The translations under genes were made by a program, and so were the position numbers. A DNA stretch of 64,000 nt, taken from Liolophura sinensis. Taxonomy: Eukaryota; Mollusca; Polyplacophora; Chitonida; Chitonidae. The notes under the pieces were generated by a model. The model was not told the DNA's origin. It made no database searches and was given only the letters and a program-made list of their open reading frames with translations. This document shows, one piece after another, positions 51,101-60,655 of this stretch. Numbering within the stretch: the first letter of the stretch is position 1; each line of letters begins with the position of its first letter. The stretch is from the NCBI RefSeq assembly GCF_032854445.1, contig NC_088300.1, positions 14,761,570 to 14,825,569 on the forward strand, in the 5' to 3' direction.

Positions 51101-54100
51101 CTGGCTGGAACTGTTACAGGAAGCCTGTACTGAGGTGTGCTTACAGTGCAAGGTGTTCTGAATGCCACTGGCTAACTGGAACTGTTACAGGAGGCCTGTA
51201 CTGAGGTGTGCTTACAATGAATGGTGTTATGGATGCCACTGTCTGGCTGGAACTGTTGCAAGAGGCCTGTACTGAAGTGTGCTTTACTAAATGGTGTTAT
51301 GGATGCCACTGGCTAACTGGTACTGTTACAGAAGGCCTGTACTGAGGTGTGCTTACACTGAATGGTATTATGGATTCCAGTGTCTGACTGGAACTGTTAC
51401 AGGAGGCTTTCACTAAAGGCTGTTATGGATGCCACTGGCTAACTGGAACTGTTTCTGGAGGCCTGTACTGAGGTGTGCTTACCTTGTATGGTGTTCTGGA
51501 TACCAGTGGCAGACTGGAACTGTTCCAAGAGGTCAGCGCTGAGGGCTGCTGCTCCAGACACCGCCACCCTTACGCTCGACAGGTCAGTTTGCTGGGCTAA
51601 AGGATGTTTGGAAAGGAACATGCAGACTGGGGGCACTAGGTTCAGGATGGAAATCTGCAAACCACAGATAACCAGGGTGGAATATTTTAATAAATGTGAA
51701 CTGTGTTCTAGTCGCTCTGTATATCATTTTGGAAACAGTCTTCAAAAGTCGAGGTCAAGATATCATCCCGTAGTTTTCTGCTTAGTGTTTCATTTTTTTT
51801 GAGGTTCGCACGGAAGGCAACCAGCGCTTCATCCACGTACCCTTTGTTCTTCTAGCACTGACAGCATGTTCTGGTCAAAACGAGGCGTCACAACTAGGGT
51901 TACACCGGCGACGAGAGCACTCAGCGAAGTCATCAAGCCAAAGATATGGAACAGGGGGAGATAACAAAGCATCCGGTCCTCAGGCACGGAAGGGAATGCC
52001 CCACTGAAAATAAACAGTACTGTTGTTTTTGGGAGGAGGCGGGGGTGGGGGGGGGTGGGGGGGGGGGGGTGATATGATGGCGATCAGTTTCCTGAGTTGA
52101 TGGACCCGAAGTGACCGGAGGAGTCCGAGGTGACCGGGGGAACTAGAGTGGCCGGGGGTTACTAGATTAGCCGAAGGAAATCGGTTCACCAGAAAAAAAA
52201 AACTGGAATCACCGAGTTAACCTGTACTGAACATAGCACACAGATGTGGACTGAAAACATTAACTTCATTTGGATAGAGCAAATCAAATACGTGTTCAGA
52301 AAAAAAGAAACAAACACGTGTCACGATTAGATTACACTTAGTTACTTTTGCATAGGTGGAAAAAGAGGATGTGCAAAAGCGCCGTACATAAACTGTTTGA
52401 TGTTGGCGCTGATAGTGCTGTGAGTTATCATGACACCTTTCGGCATGCCAGTGGTGCCGCTAGAGTAGGGGAGCAGGACGATGTCCGAGGTCGGGTCGAT
52501 GTCTACGCGGTCAGGAAAAGCGGATCCATCATCGGAGAGCAGGGAAGAGAAGGGGCAGCAACCTTCCGCCTCTCCAAACACTATCACGTCCTGAAAAAAT
52601 GCCAAGATTACCCAACTTGCAAAATGTGCCATTAAAAGCACATATGTTGTTTATATTTACTTATTAATCATTTGCTTTTTTAAGTTTACCACTACATAAT
52701 ATCAATGCAATATGTAATTGTTGTATAATTTGTGAAACAAAAGTGGACGGTATGGAACGATGTTGTCCCCTGATGAGTTACAGAGGACACAGAATGAATG
52801 ATTACGGCTTAATGCCACATCGGCAATATCTCAACCATATCGTGGCGGATGAGTGATTTCGTGTGAACATTTAGAATTGCAAACACAACAAACGCAGGGT
52901 CATTAAGGTGCCATTTATGAATATCATAGCCTCAGTGCTGTCAAACAACAATGGTATATAATTCAACTCTATATCTTCGAATGTTACACAATGCCCTTTC
53001 CAAAAAATTATATTTTCAGACAAAACCATTCTTCTGTTTACTGGTCTTACCTTTAGGTTTGGCAAAGCTTGTCGAACATTCTGTACTATGGGTGTAAACT
53101 GAGGGAAAGTGGCAATTGCTCGGGCCTTACAGTCCACCAAATGGTCACGTAAATCGTCTGTGAGGATTGCCCACAAAATGGATTAACTCTTAAGAACAGG
53201 TCAAAATGTAACAGAGAATCTACCTAATTCATTAGCATTTTAGGGTTAAGATTTTAAGTACATTGCTTTTCATAAAAATGCTTGAAATGCAAGACACGAC
53301 AGACATTCACGTGTTTTAATTCAAAATCACGTTGCCACAGTCAATATATTGAATCTCACTCTTTTCACCTATTTTTCATAATATTGCTGAATGATTTCTT
53401 CATCTTCATCCAGCAAAAGGGGCAGTGCACATGGAATGCGAAGTGAGTGAAACCCCGTCGTCATCAAACAAGAACGTACCTTGTTTGTTCTTACGAACAG
53501 CACTTACCAACAGAACACAGGGGATTGATGAAAGAGACAGTTCCACCAATGGCAATCACACCCAGGCACAGGATGACATACTCCGCGGAGTTCAGTGCAC
53601 ATATACTGATGACGTCACCTTTCTTGTAGCCTAATTTGATGAGACCACTGGCCACCATGACCATGGCATCCTTGAGATCGGAGTTGGTATACTGACGCCC
53701 AGTATCCACTTCGTACTAAAATCGGTAGGTGGAATAACAATGGAGATGTTTAGAGCAGTATAGGTAAAAAGTTGTGATAAGCAAAGCGTAAAATGAATAA
53801 TTGTCTGAAAAGCACGATAAATGCTAAACATGGCTTCAGCCTAACAGATAATCGATTCTGTTCTTTACATCTCACACACACGTTACAGGTGAAACAAATA
53901 AGGTTTCAGTCTTTCACTGAAGTCCATTCAATTCATAAGGCTAAGAACTTTTAGTCTGTTTATGTCGAACATCGCTTCAATACCGGTACATTTATTAGTT
54001 TGAAAAAATTTTATCTGTAAATCTATGTTATATAACAGTGTCAGAACTTACGATGGCCTGTGAGTTTCCCCCCCTAGTTAGCGCCTCTATCATCGTGTGC

Positions 54101-54333
54101 CCGAAGGCTTCCTTCGGAAGATTCAGGGGTGGGTGGTGACTGTGAACAACCCGATCCTCTCCTACAAGGCCTGGGGTAGCCATAGATAGCCGCCTAGGGA
54201 AAATCAGCTGAGTACTAGTGTCGACTACGCACCGGGGGCCAAAGAGGGGCCTACCAATTACCTTGGACCGAACCTTAACACCTGGACCACCGGCCTTGGA
54301 TATAAGGGACAGTAACTGTCCTTGACGCTTCAT
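45162..54333 (-). CDS. ACS-C: 4CL-like acyl-CoA synthetase, one frameshift
   Basis: Eleven exons read leftward: 54333-54052, 53715-53508, 53157-53051, 52590-52388, 52003-51841, 51654-51483, 50172-50078, 46458-46317, 46047-45965, 45600-45434, 45268-45162. Intron positions equal those of ACS-A and ACS-B; exon 5 is two codons and exon 7 one codon shorter. Motifs: [45 protein letters not shown] (His where the paralogs have Thr) and [11 protein letters not shown]. Exon 10 is 167 nt; the phase expected from its neighbours needs 166. The frame slips at a run of five G (plus-strand C at 45473-45477): before it VVTVDG, after it [14 protein letters not shown]. This is either a natural frameshift that would remove the catalytic C-terminal lysine, or a homopolymer error in the assembly. 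Otherwise about 575 codons. The N-terminus ([13 protein letters not shown]..) is basic, possibly mitochondrial. The start follows an in-frame stop 22 bases upstream. The C-terminus RES carries no PTS1. Confidence 0.85.
45683..45750 (-). repeat. SINE family 1, 3' end fragment (ACS-C intron 9)
   Basis: TTTATTACGCCCTTGTGAAG, TTTCACTTATATGACGGCGG, CCGGCATTATGGTGGGAGC. Truncated reverse copy. Confidence 0.75.
46685..46830 (+). repeat. SINE family 2, fragment (ACS-C intron 7)
   Basis: GGTGTCATCGGCATGGCGTTCCAGTGAGGCAGCAC and CTGCTACAAGGAGACA match the middle of the family 2 body. Head and tail are missing. Confidence 0.6.
46851..47092. repeat. direct duplication of ~128 bp (ACS-C intron 7)
   Basis: GGTTAAGGTGACCTCTGACC..TCTATGGTGGTACTGAAAGT..TTTATGTA through ATAGATATATAATATGTA..GGTGAGGACATTTTAA occurs twice in tandem (about 46851-46978 and 46980-47092), with a few differences. 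Confidence 0.85.
47092..47306 (+). repeat. SINE family 1, near full length (ACS-C intron 7)
   Basis: AATGAGGTCGCTGTGAGCTC, CTCATGCTGGCTTCCTCTCC, GTTTTCCCCGGGCTCTGCCC, CATAATGCTGGCGGCCGTCG, ACGGCGTAAAACACTAATCAAAT. It lacks only the first part of the head. Confidence 0.9.
49010..49395. repeat. ~75-bp degenerate tandem repeat (ACS-C intron 7)
   Basis: About five copies built on GAGAACTTTGGAGAATGATG..TGATGATGGTGGTGTTGGAG..TCCTATTTTGACCTAGTGAC..TAGCAGGATA. An isolated extra piece (CTGCCATGAGAACTTTGGAG..ACTGATGTGACCATG) lies at about 49967-50000. No similarity to ACS exons was noticed. Confidence 0.8.
50450..51482 (-). repeat. 71-bp array of exon 6 end plus 5' splice site
   Basis: About 14 tandem copies downstream of ACS-C exon 6. 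In gene orientation the unit is GTAACAGTTCCAGTCAGCCA..GTGGCATCCATAACACCATT..CAGTGTAAGCACACCTCAGT..ACAGGCCTCCT. The true boundary reads GGAACAGTTCCAGTCTGCCA..CTGGTATCCAGAACACCATA..CAAG followed by the donor GTAAGCACACCTCAGTACAG. Each unit is therefore 44 exonic bases (encoding [12 protein letters not shown]) plus 27 intronic bases including the donor. Several copies retain GTAAGC. Others have lost the G before it, or the donor. Units are less uniform farther from the exon, with spacing 68-71. Confidence 0.93.
52027..52072 (+). repeat. G-rich tract (ACS-C intron 4)
   Basis: Runs of 3 to 13 G separated by single A, C or T on the plus strand, which is the template strand for ACS-C. It satisfies the simple four-G-run pattern for a G-quadruplex. 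It lies about 25 bases from the exon 5 acceptor, so the minus-strand transcript has a long C-rich tract just before that splice site, which could also act as its polypyrimidine tract. Confidence 0.8.
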
Positions 54334-54436
54334 CCTGTCTGTCTGACTGTTCGTTCAGTCCGAGTTGTTGTAAGCTGGAAACGGACAGTCGGTCTAATCA
54401 TTACACCTTACGCCTATATTTTCATTGTGATGGTGA

Positions 54437-54507
54437 TCATTCACATCGCTTCGTGCCATCATTCACATTGCTTTGTGCCATCATTCGCATCGCTTCGTGC
54501 CATCATT
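54437..54507. repeat. 24-bp triplicate upstream of ACS-C
   Basis: Three copies of CATTCACATCGCTTCGTGCCAT-like sequence (CACATCGCTTCG, CACATTGCTTTG, CGCATCGCTTCG) lie 100-175 bases upstream of the ACS-C start codon, where a promoter would be expected. Whether it is regulatory cannot be told from sequence. Confidence 0.75.
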
Positions 54508-55619
54508 AGATAATAGTACGACAATTCGAGCATTCGAGGGATTTGACGAGGTACGAAACAAGGTTCAGCAGTATCGGGTTACACAATACACACTCAGACG
54601 AAGGAGTTGAAGTTTATTATAACCCTAAAATGAAGAAAATTAGGCACAAAACGGCATATTTCATGCAGCTTTTTGCTGCGGTTTTCTTTCTCTCCCTCCA
54701 CATTTCATACATTTTAGACCAATCATCGGAAAAAGCTTATTCCATTGCAGTTGACCTAGATATTTCAAAGCTGCGTGTGTATGACGTCGGGCCTAATTGT
54801 TGAGTGACGTAGGAATGTAAAATTGCACTGTACATGTATTATGACGTCATTCCGCTGAGCTCAGATTAAAACGTCTTGAAACAAATGTTTCTGTTTCCAC
54901 GTCATGGCGTCTAAAATAAACTATCAAAGATGTCAATAAAGAAGCAATATCTATAAACTGTGCGAAAGAACACTTTTCACTGAAGGAAATTCCAATAGTT
55001 ATATAAATCACAAAAGCAAATCTAAGAAGTCAACAAACTCAAGTTCTTTTATTTGTAGACATAAACAGTATGAAATCGTATTATTCATATTCGAGGTAAG
55101 CGTACCGCCCGGTGTGTTGTGCGACACCCTCGACCTTGTTTGTAAGGTCATCTCTATTTAATATGTATATTTGCACACGGCCCGCAACTAACAATGAGGT
55201 AGATTATTCAATACACATCAGCCAATTAAAATTCATCATATGTAAGACAAGTTCTAAACAACTTTTCTATGAAAATATACTGATCCCAAACCAGGCCATT
55301 ATTCAGTTTATTCGTAGGTATATGTCCGGGTCACCTGTTTGCTCATTGAGACGTTGTTGACGTCATAAATACGTAGAATGCAAGCTCATCGACTGACACC
55401 TTCACAAACACAGGAGCCCGTTTGTATCACATAGCATGGATAAGTGTTCATTCACAACCTCAGCGCTTGAGCTACATTTGCTTAGCGCATCGAGTTTTAA
55501 ACAACTGGATCCGTTTGAAATGAATCCGTTGATAACAGCATGTATTTATTTACAGCAAGGCATGTGAGAACATGTAAACCTCCTCAAAAATCCTCGGGCC
55601 GATTAGTTGGTTTCATCAG

Positions 55620-55845
55620 AGGGGCCTCCGTGGCCGAGGGACAATGAACCAGGAGCCTCTCACTTAAGCGGATGTTGTGAGTTCAAGTCCAGCTCATGCT
55701 GGCTTCCTCTCCGGTCGAACGTGGAAAGCTTTGTCAGCAACCTACGGATGGTCGACCGTTTCCCCCACCATATGCTGGCCGCCGTCGTATAAGTGAAATA
55801 TTCTTGAGTACGGTGTAAAACACCAATTGAATAAAAGAAAAATGC
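55620..55845 (+). repeat. SINE family 1, near full length
   Basis: Starts at the tRNA-like end GGGGCCTCCGTGGCCGAG, with B-box-like GTGAGTTCAAGTCCAGCTCA, then the body, CTGGCCGCCGTCGTATAAGT and CGGTGTAAAACACCAATTGA. About 18 bases of the head between the boxes are deleted, as is part of the GC-rich core. Confidence 0.9.
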
Positions 55846-56082
55846 GTACATGTAATTCTACTCAGTGAGCGCATAAACAGTTACAGTTTATCCAGTTATA
55901 TAGCAATGCTGTTTGCGATTTTAAACTATATGTAGAGACTATATAATGAGTTAATATTGATCGTTCAGTTTCTTTCTCTGTTAAACCGGCCTAGGAGGTA
56001 CAACTTATTGACCGGTTTTATGATACTGATAATCATAAAACTCGCCATCAGGTTTGGGAATCCTAGACAATTTTTGTTTAAG

Positions 56083-56222
56083 ATGTACTCCATTCAAACA
56101 ATAGGTGGAGGCTAAACATTTAAAATTACCGACAATAGAATGTGTAAACATTTGTACTCCATTCAAACACTAGGTGGGGGCTAAACATATAAAATTACTG
56201 ACAATAAAATGTGTAAACATTT
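56083..56222. repeat. tandem duplication of ~70 bp
   Basis: TGTACTCCATTCAAACAATA..GGTGGAGGCTAAACATTTAA..AATTACCGACAATAGAATGT..GTAAACATT occurs twice. It is followed by degenerate copies of the GTGTAAACAT piece across the next kilobase. Confidence 0.85.
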
Positions 56223-59200
56223 ACCAAAGACCCCATGCACAAAAGTCATGGTCAGTTAAATGTGGACGTATCGTGGTCAGGAAAAAAGCCAAAATGTAGT
56301 AGTCAGAAGAATGCAAGTCGGAAAAAAGGTTCCTAGCATTTTTAATAACACCCCTTGGGAGAAAGTGGCATTGTCCATGTTATATAATACGGGATCAAGA
56401 TTAGTTGACCCAAAGATATTACATAACATGTTAGGGACAAAATCTCTAAATTCGTGTTTTCAAAAATGTTAGCCACGCATTTCCAGGCTTGAGAATGGAT
56501 AAAAACTGTCAACATAATGCCGAACGTTGTGGTCAGTGAAATGTGTAAACATAGTGGTTAGCATAAATTGCAAACACTTCAAATCATGAAAATATGTAAA
56601 CATCGTGGTCACCATAAAGCCCAAACATTGTGACCAGTAAAATATGCAAACATAGTTGTAAGCCTAATGCACAAGCTCACGGACTGTAAAATAGGTAAAC
56701 ACCACGTGCAGCACTTTAAAAAAATCTCATAATCAGTATGATGTGTAAACATCGTCATTAGTGTGATGTGCAGACGGCGTGGTAAGCGTGAACCAACAGG
56801 GGAGTGTCGAGTTGTAGGTCTTTTGTTGCCAAAGGTAAAAATAGTCTTACGGTTCCATCTGAATGGTGACAAATGTTAGACAACCTTGTTGATTTACTGA
56901 TCGCCTGTCTCACCCTTTCCCAGAGACACAAATGACACCTCTTACCTTTAGGAACTTGTCCAGTTCACAAAATGTTCAGATTCTCAATTTTCTCTTTCAT
57001 TTGTCTACTCTAAATTACCTGTTACGACACTTTTTACAGATGCCCGTGTTATAGTGAATGGGATAAAAAGCAATTGCCTAACATTTTTGACCAGTCACAT
57101 GATACGTTTGAACTCTCTCTACCTTTGACAATAAAAGATTTCGAATTCGAAACTCCCGTACTAGACCGTGGTCAACATAATACACAAATGCCTCGGCCAA
57201 AATAAAGTGTAGATGTTTCCGTCAACATATTTCGCAAAAGCTTCAGCCAATGTAATATCCAAATGCTTCGGTGAATAGGCCTATAATGTGCAAATGTCTC
57301 GGTTAACGTAATGTGCAGACATCTCGATCTAAATAATGTATAAATGTCTCGCGGTCAACTTAATGTACAAATGCTTCGGTCAGTATAACGTGCAAATGCC
57401 TAGGTCAGCATCATGCGCAATAATCGACATATACACACACCCGAAGGTGAGTCACAACATAAACTAAATCCTGGTTTTAGGACTACATATATAAACATTT
57501 ATGTAGTAAAAAAAAGCTATTTTAATATTTTTATCCGCCAGGGTAATATACTTTGATGGCAATTTGATTCTATCCTAAAAATTCTACCTTTAAGAAACAA
57601 GTATAGGCCTATAGCTTTTTTTTTCTTAATATTTATGATAAGTACAAGATTATTAACTTACTTAGGCCTTCGAAGCTCGTCCCCGATGTGTGAACCCTTA
57701 GGCGAAGAAAGAGGGCATAAGTGCATGTATTAGGTGTGTGTACCGACTGATCAAAGGTCGCTGGTTAACATGAACGGGTATGTGAAGAGGAAGTGACGCA
57801 TGCGGAGAGCCGGGGTCCGCAGCGTGCTCTGACAGGTATGTATGTCAATAACACACACACACACTTTGTCAAGTGTTCTATATCATCAAGGGGCGCGCTG
57901 ACATAAACTGACACTCATGTACAAATCTTGATTCATTATAGCACAACAAACATTTTATTCTTACCTCCGTATAGCCTGAGATCATACGTAAAATGGAAAC
58001 TGCCACAAAGGTCATTTCAGTTTGATGCAGATTTTTCCCCCATTTATTTTATTTTTTAGTTTTTGCTTTAGCAACTATCACAATAAGTGTTTAGCATTGC
58101 GTAGCTTATTATTGTGACCTGGGTATATGTACAAAGTAAAAAAAAAAACACCAGAAGGGCCGCCTTGATCAATTGGCAACACTTAAAAAAAATTGTCAGT
58201 GTTATGTTTCTTGTACAGAGGCTTAACGTTTTAGATGTGATAATAAATATTCCATTACAATATTGTATTGGTAGGTTATTTTATATTTTTCTTTGGTACT
58301 GAATTACATTTCACAATGACTGGAATTGAGTTCTTTACTAACTTGTTTTTCGTCTATTGCTCATAGACACCTAAACATCTACCATCAGATATAAAAGATA
58401 AGTTTTGAAATCCAGCCCCTGTATATTTGCATGTACATCGTCTTTAGGCATCATTATATGGCGTAAAGCGCCAATCAAATAAATTTTGTCACCATTAAGA
58501 GGTTCAATTTTCAGCCGTTCCTCTTGTACAAAAGCAGTCTTTGAAAACAAATTGATTGGTGGCCGAAGGGGCACTGGCCTAAAATATCACCCAGTCTGAA
58601 CACTAGAAATTTTATACGCAACTTTATAACTCATACATTCTGATCTTAGTACTAGAATAGGCCTAAATCCATAGAAGTCGGTAGGCCTCATTTTCGTTTA
58701 ATCAAGCTAGCGACGTCCAACTCCTTGATTGCGTAGCCTTTTAGCGCAGTATCACCCTTGCTAACAGGAAGATGCTGGTAGGCCTCTAGATATGTAGGCC
58801 TGCGATTGTTTATTCTCTTCGTGCAATCATAAGATCACGTCATATGCATGTATGGAGCCAATGAATTGATTATGTCACCCAAAAATATAGATTAATATGG
58901 ATCTTTTCCTTTTCTGTCACCACAAAACCAGCCACTCTCCCTTAGTATGGTGATTTTGGCTTTCAATAAGCGGCTAAAGAGCAGCTGATATTTCAAGTAC
59001 GACAGGTATTTTCAACGTGTTCAGTAGACCTACCATTCTATGTTTATATGCAGTATTTCAGTTTTGCAGCAGTTTTCTGCTATAGGAGAAGATTGATGTT
59101 GAGGGACTTATTGGCCAACGAAAACCCTTGCAAACCACATTTAGGCTATATGACTGATTTAACAAGCAGAAGACATTCAGAGTTTATTTTTCCTGGTCTT

Positions 59201-59474
59201 AAGGTGGCAGTGCCAGTATAGGCCTATTCTACATGCAGTTTAAACCGTTCATATGTACTCGATACAAAGTGAATCGCAATAAGAACGGTATGTCCACATC
59301 TAGGAAAAGATAGCGCTTAGTTTAGCCTTACTCCAGACCAGCCTGACTAATAATGTTATAGGCCTACACTGTACTTGTCTGTCACCTAAACACTGTTCTC
59401 ATTGCTCCCAGCGAGTAGGGAGGTGGGGGCCCTGTCTAGGGTGTGAAATATCGCAGAAAACCAGCTAGGCCTAC

Positions 59475-59478
<4 letters not shown>

Positions 59479-59514
<36 letters not shown>
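59479..59514. repeat. (TA)n microsatellite
   Basis: About 18 TA dinucleotides. A second TA tract follows at 60283-60302, on the other side of the putative LTR, and a third at 61600-61622. Confidence 0.95.
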
Positions 59515-59518
<4 letters not shown>

Positions 59519-60282
59519 ACGACCCAAACTGTCTGTATCATAAAGAGATGGCTTGTTCGAAATACACGACAGTTTAGCCGCACAAAAAGTAACCAATACC
59601 AGCAGATTTTATTTTACAACAATTTATTAGGTTTAACAAGAACAGATAACAAGACTTTTACAAATACTAAAGTACTTAAGTTTAACAAGAAAGGATAGCA
59701 GTATCCATACAAATACTAAAGTACTTACATGTACAACGGTGTCAAGTCCAAACGGACACATAGGCCTATATTCCACAATGCGGAAAACCATACAGGCATA
59801 AATGCACAAATAAGAGGGAAAATCCACAGTATAACTGAGTGTATGACGAAATATACACAAAATTCCACAGACAGGGTCCATGTACTAATAAGCACTGTGT
59901 AGGCCTACACAAGAGCACAAATTAAATATACTAGTTCAAACTGAACAAGTGCTCGGTGGAGATATGATATAACAAAGCCAGAGGCTATAAAGGCTCCAAA
60001 ATTCAGCACAAAAGTCCTACTAAGGTAATACCCAGGGAAAGCATCCAAAACTCTCAATAATTCTCCTTTCTCCCCCTTTGACCTGCTTTCATAGGTCTTA
60101 TATAGACTGGTGGAGTTTTCTAGAATAAGCAAATTCTTGAACACTTGTTGTAAACAAACAGGCCCCGAACTGAGGGTATTCTGGAATATTCTAAGGCAGA
60201 GGCAGACAACAGGCCCTGAACTCAGCATATGTAAACAGTGGCAAGCTAAATTTAGAAGTTGACGGCAGTAGTTCACATAACA
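59515..60282. mobile_element. probable solo LTR, 768 bp
   Basis: Begins TGTTACGACCC and ends CACATAACA, giving the TG..CA ends and a short TGTTA/TAACA inverted repeat typical of LTRs. It interrupts a (TA)n tract, with TA repeats on both sides, consistent with an ATATA-type target duplication that cannot be proved in a simple repeat. The interior has a TATATAG (about 60100) and internal direct repeats (ACAAATACTAAAGTACTTA twice, TTTAACAAGAA twice). No gag or pol sequence flanks it. Orientation is not determined. Confidence 0.6.
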
Positions 60283-60532
60283 ATATATATATATATATAT
60301 ATCCCCCTAAAAGATCCCTAATACATGTAATCTAGTTCTTGAGCGTTGTTTTGTTGTATGGACTTCATAGCGTTGGTTTTACTGTTGATGCTGTAAGTCC
60401 GTTATTATCTTATCTGTTATTATCGGCATGTACATGTAAGCCTACGTACGTTGGCCCATGGAGATCTCTAATTCTCCACTTTTCAGCAGTTTTTTTTTTT
60501 TTTTGGAATGAGGTATTGTAGACATGACCTAG

Positions 60533-60655
60533 TACGGCCGGAGAGGAAGCCACCATGAGCTGGACTTGAACTCACAGCGACTGCATTGGTGAGAGACTCC
60601 TGGGTCATTACGCTCCGCTAGCGCGCTAACCAACTGAGCCACAGACGCCCCTTCA
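60533..60655 (-). repeat. SINE family 1, 5' half
   Basis: Only the tRNA-like head and first body segment. On the reverse strand: GTGGCTCAGTTGGTTAGCGCG (A box), GTGAGTTCAAGTCCAGCTCA (B box) and GGCTTCCTCTCCGGCCGTA. The 3' half is missing, the opposite truncation from most copies. It gives the cleanest pol III promoter in the window. Confidence 0.85.

Larger units (their letters stand above)
54508..59478. other. intergenic DNA with degenerate repeats, no gene
   Basis: No exon with family resemblance. It contains a SINE copy (55620-55845), a tandem duplication (56083-56222) and a zone (56220-57420) of loose repetitions of ATGTGTAAACATcgTGGTCA and ATGCACAAATGCCTCGGTCA type. (AC)n lies at 57849-57864. 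Confidence 0.65.

Noticed and set aside
10533..54333. Calling the three synthetases luciferases
   Set aside because: The fold and motifs are shared by all ANL enzymes. Nothing visible shows luciferin oxidation, and the SKL-type ending of beetle luciferase is absent.
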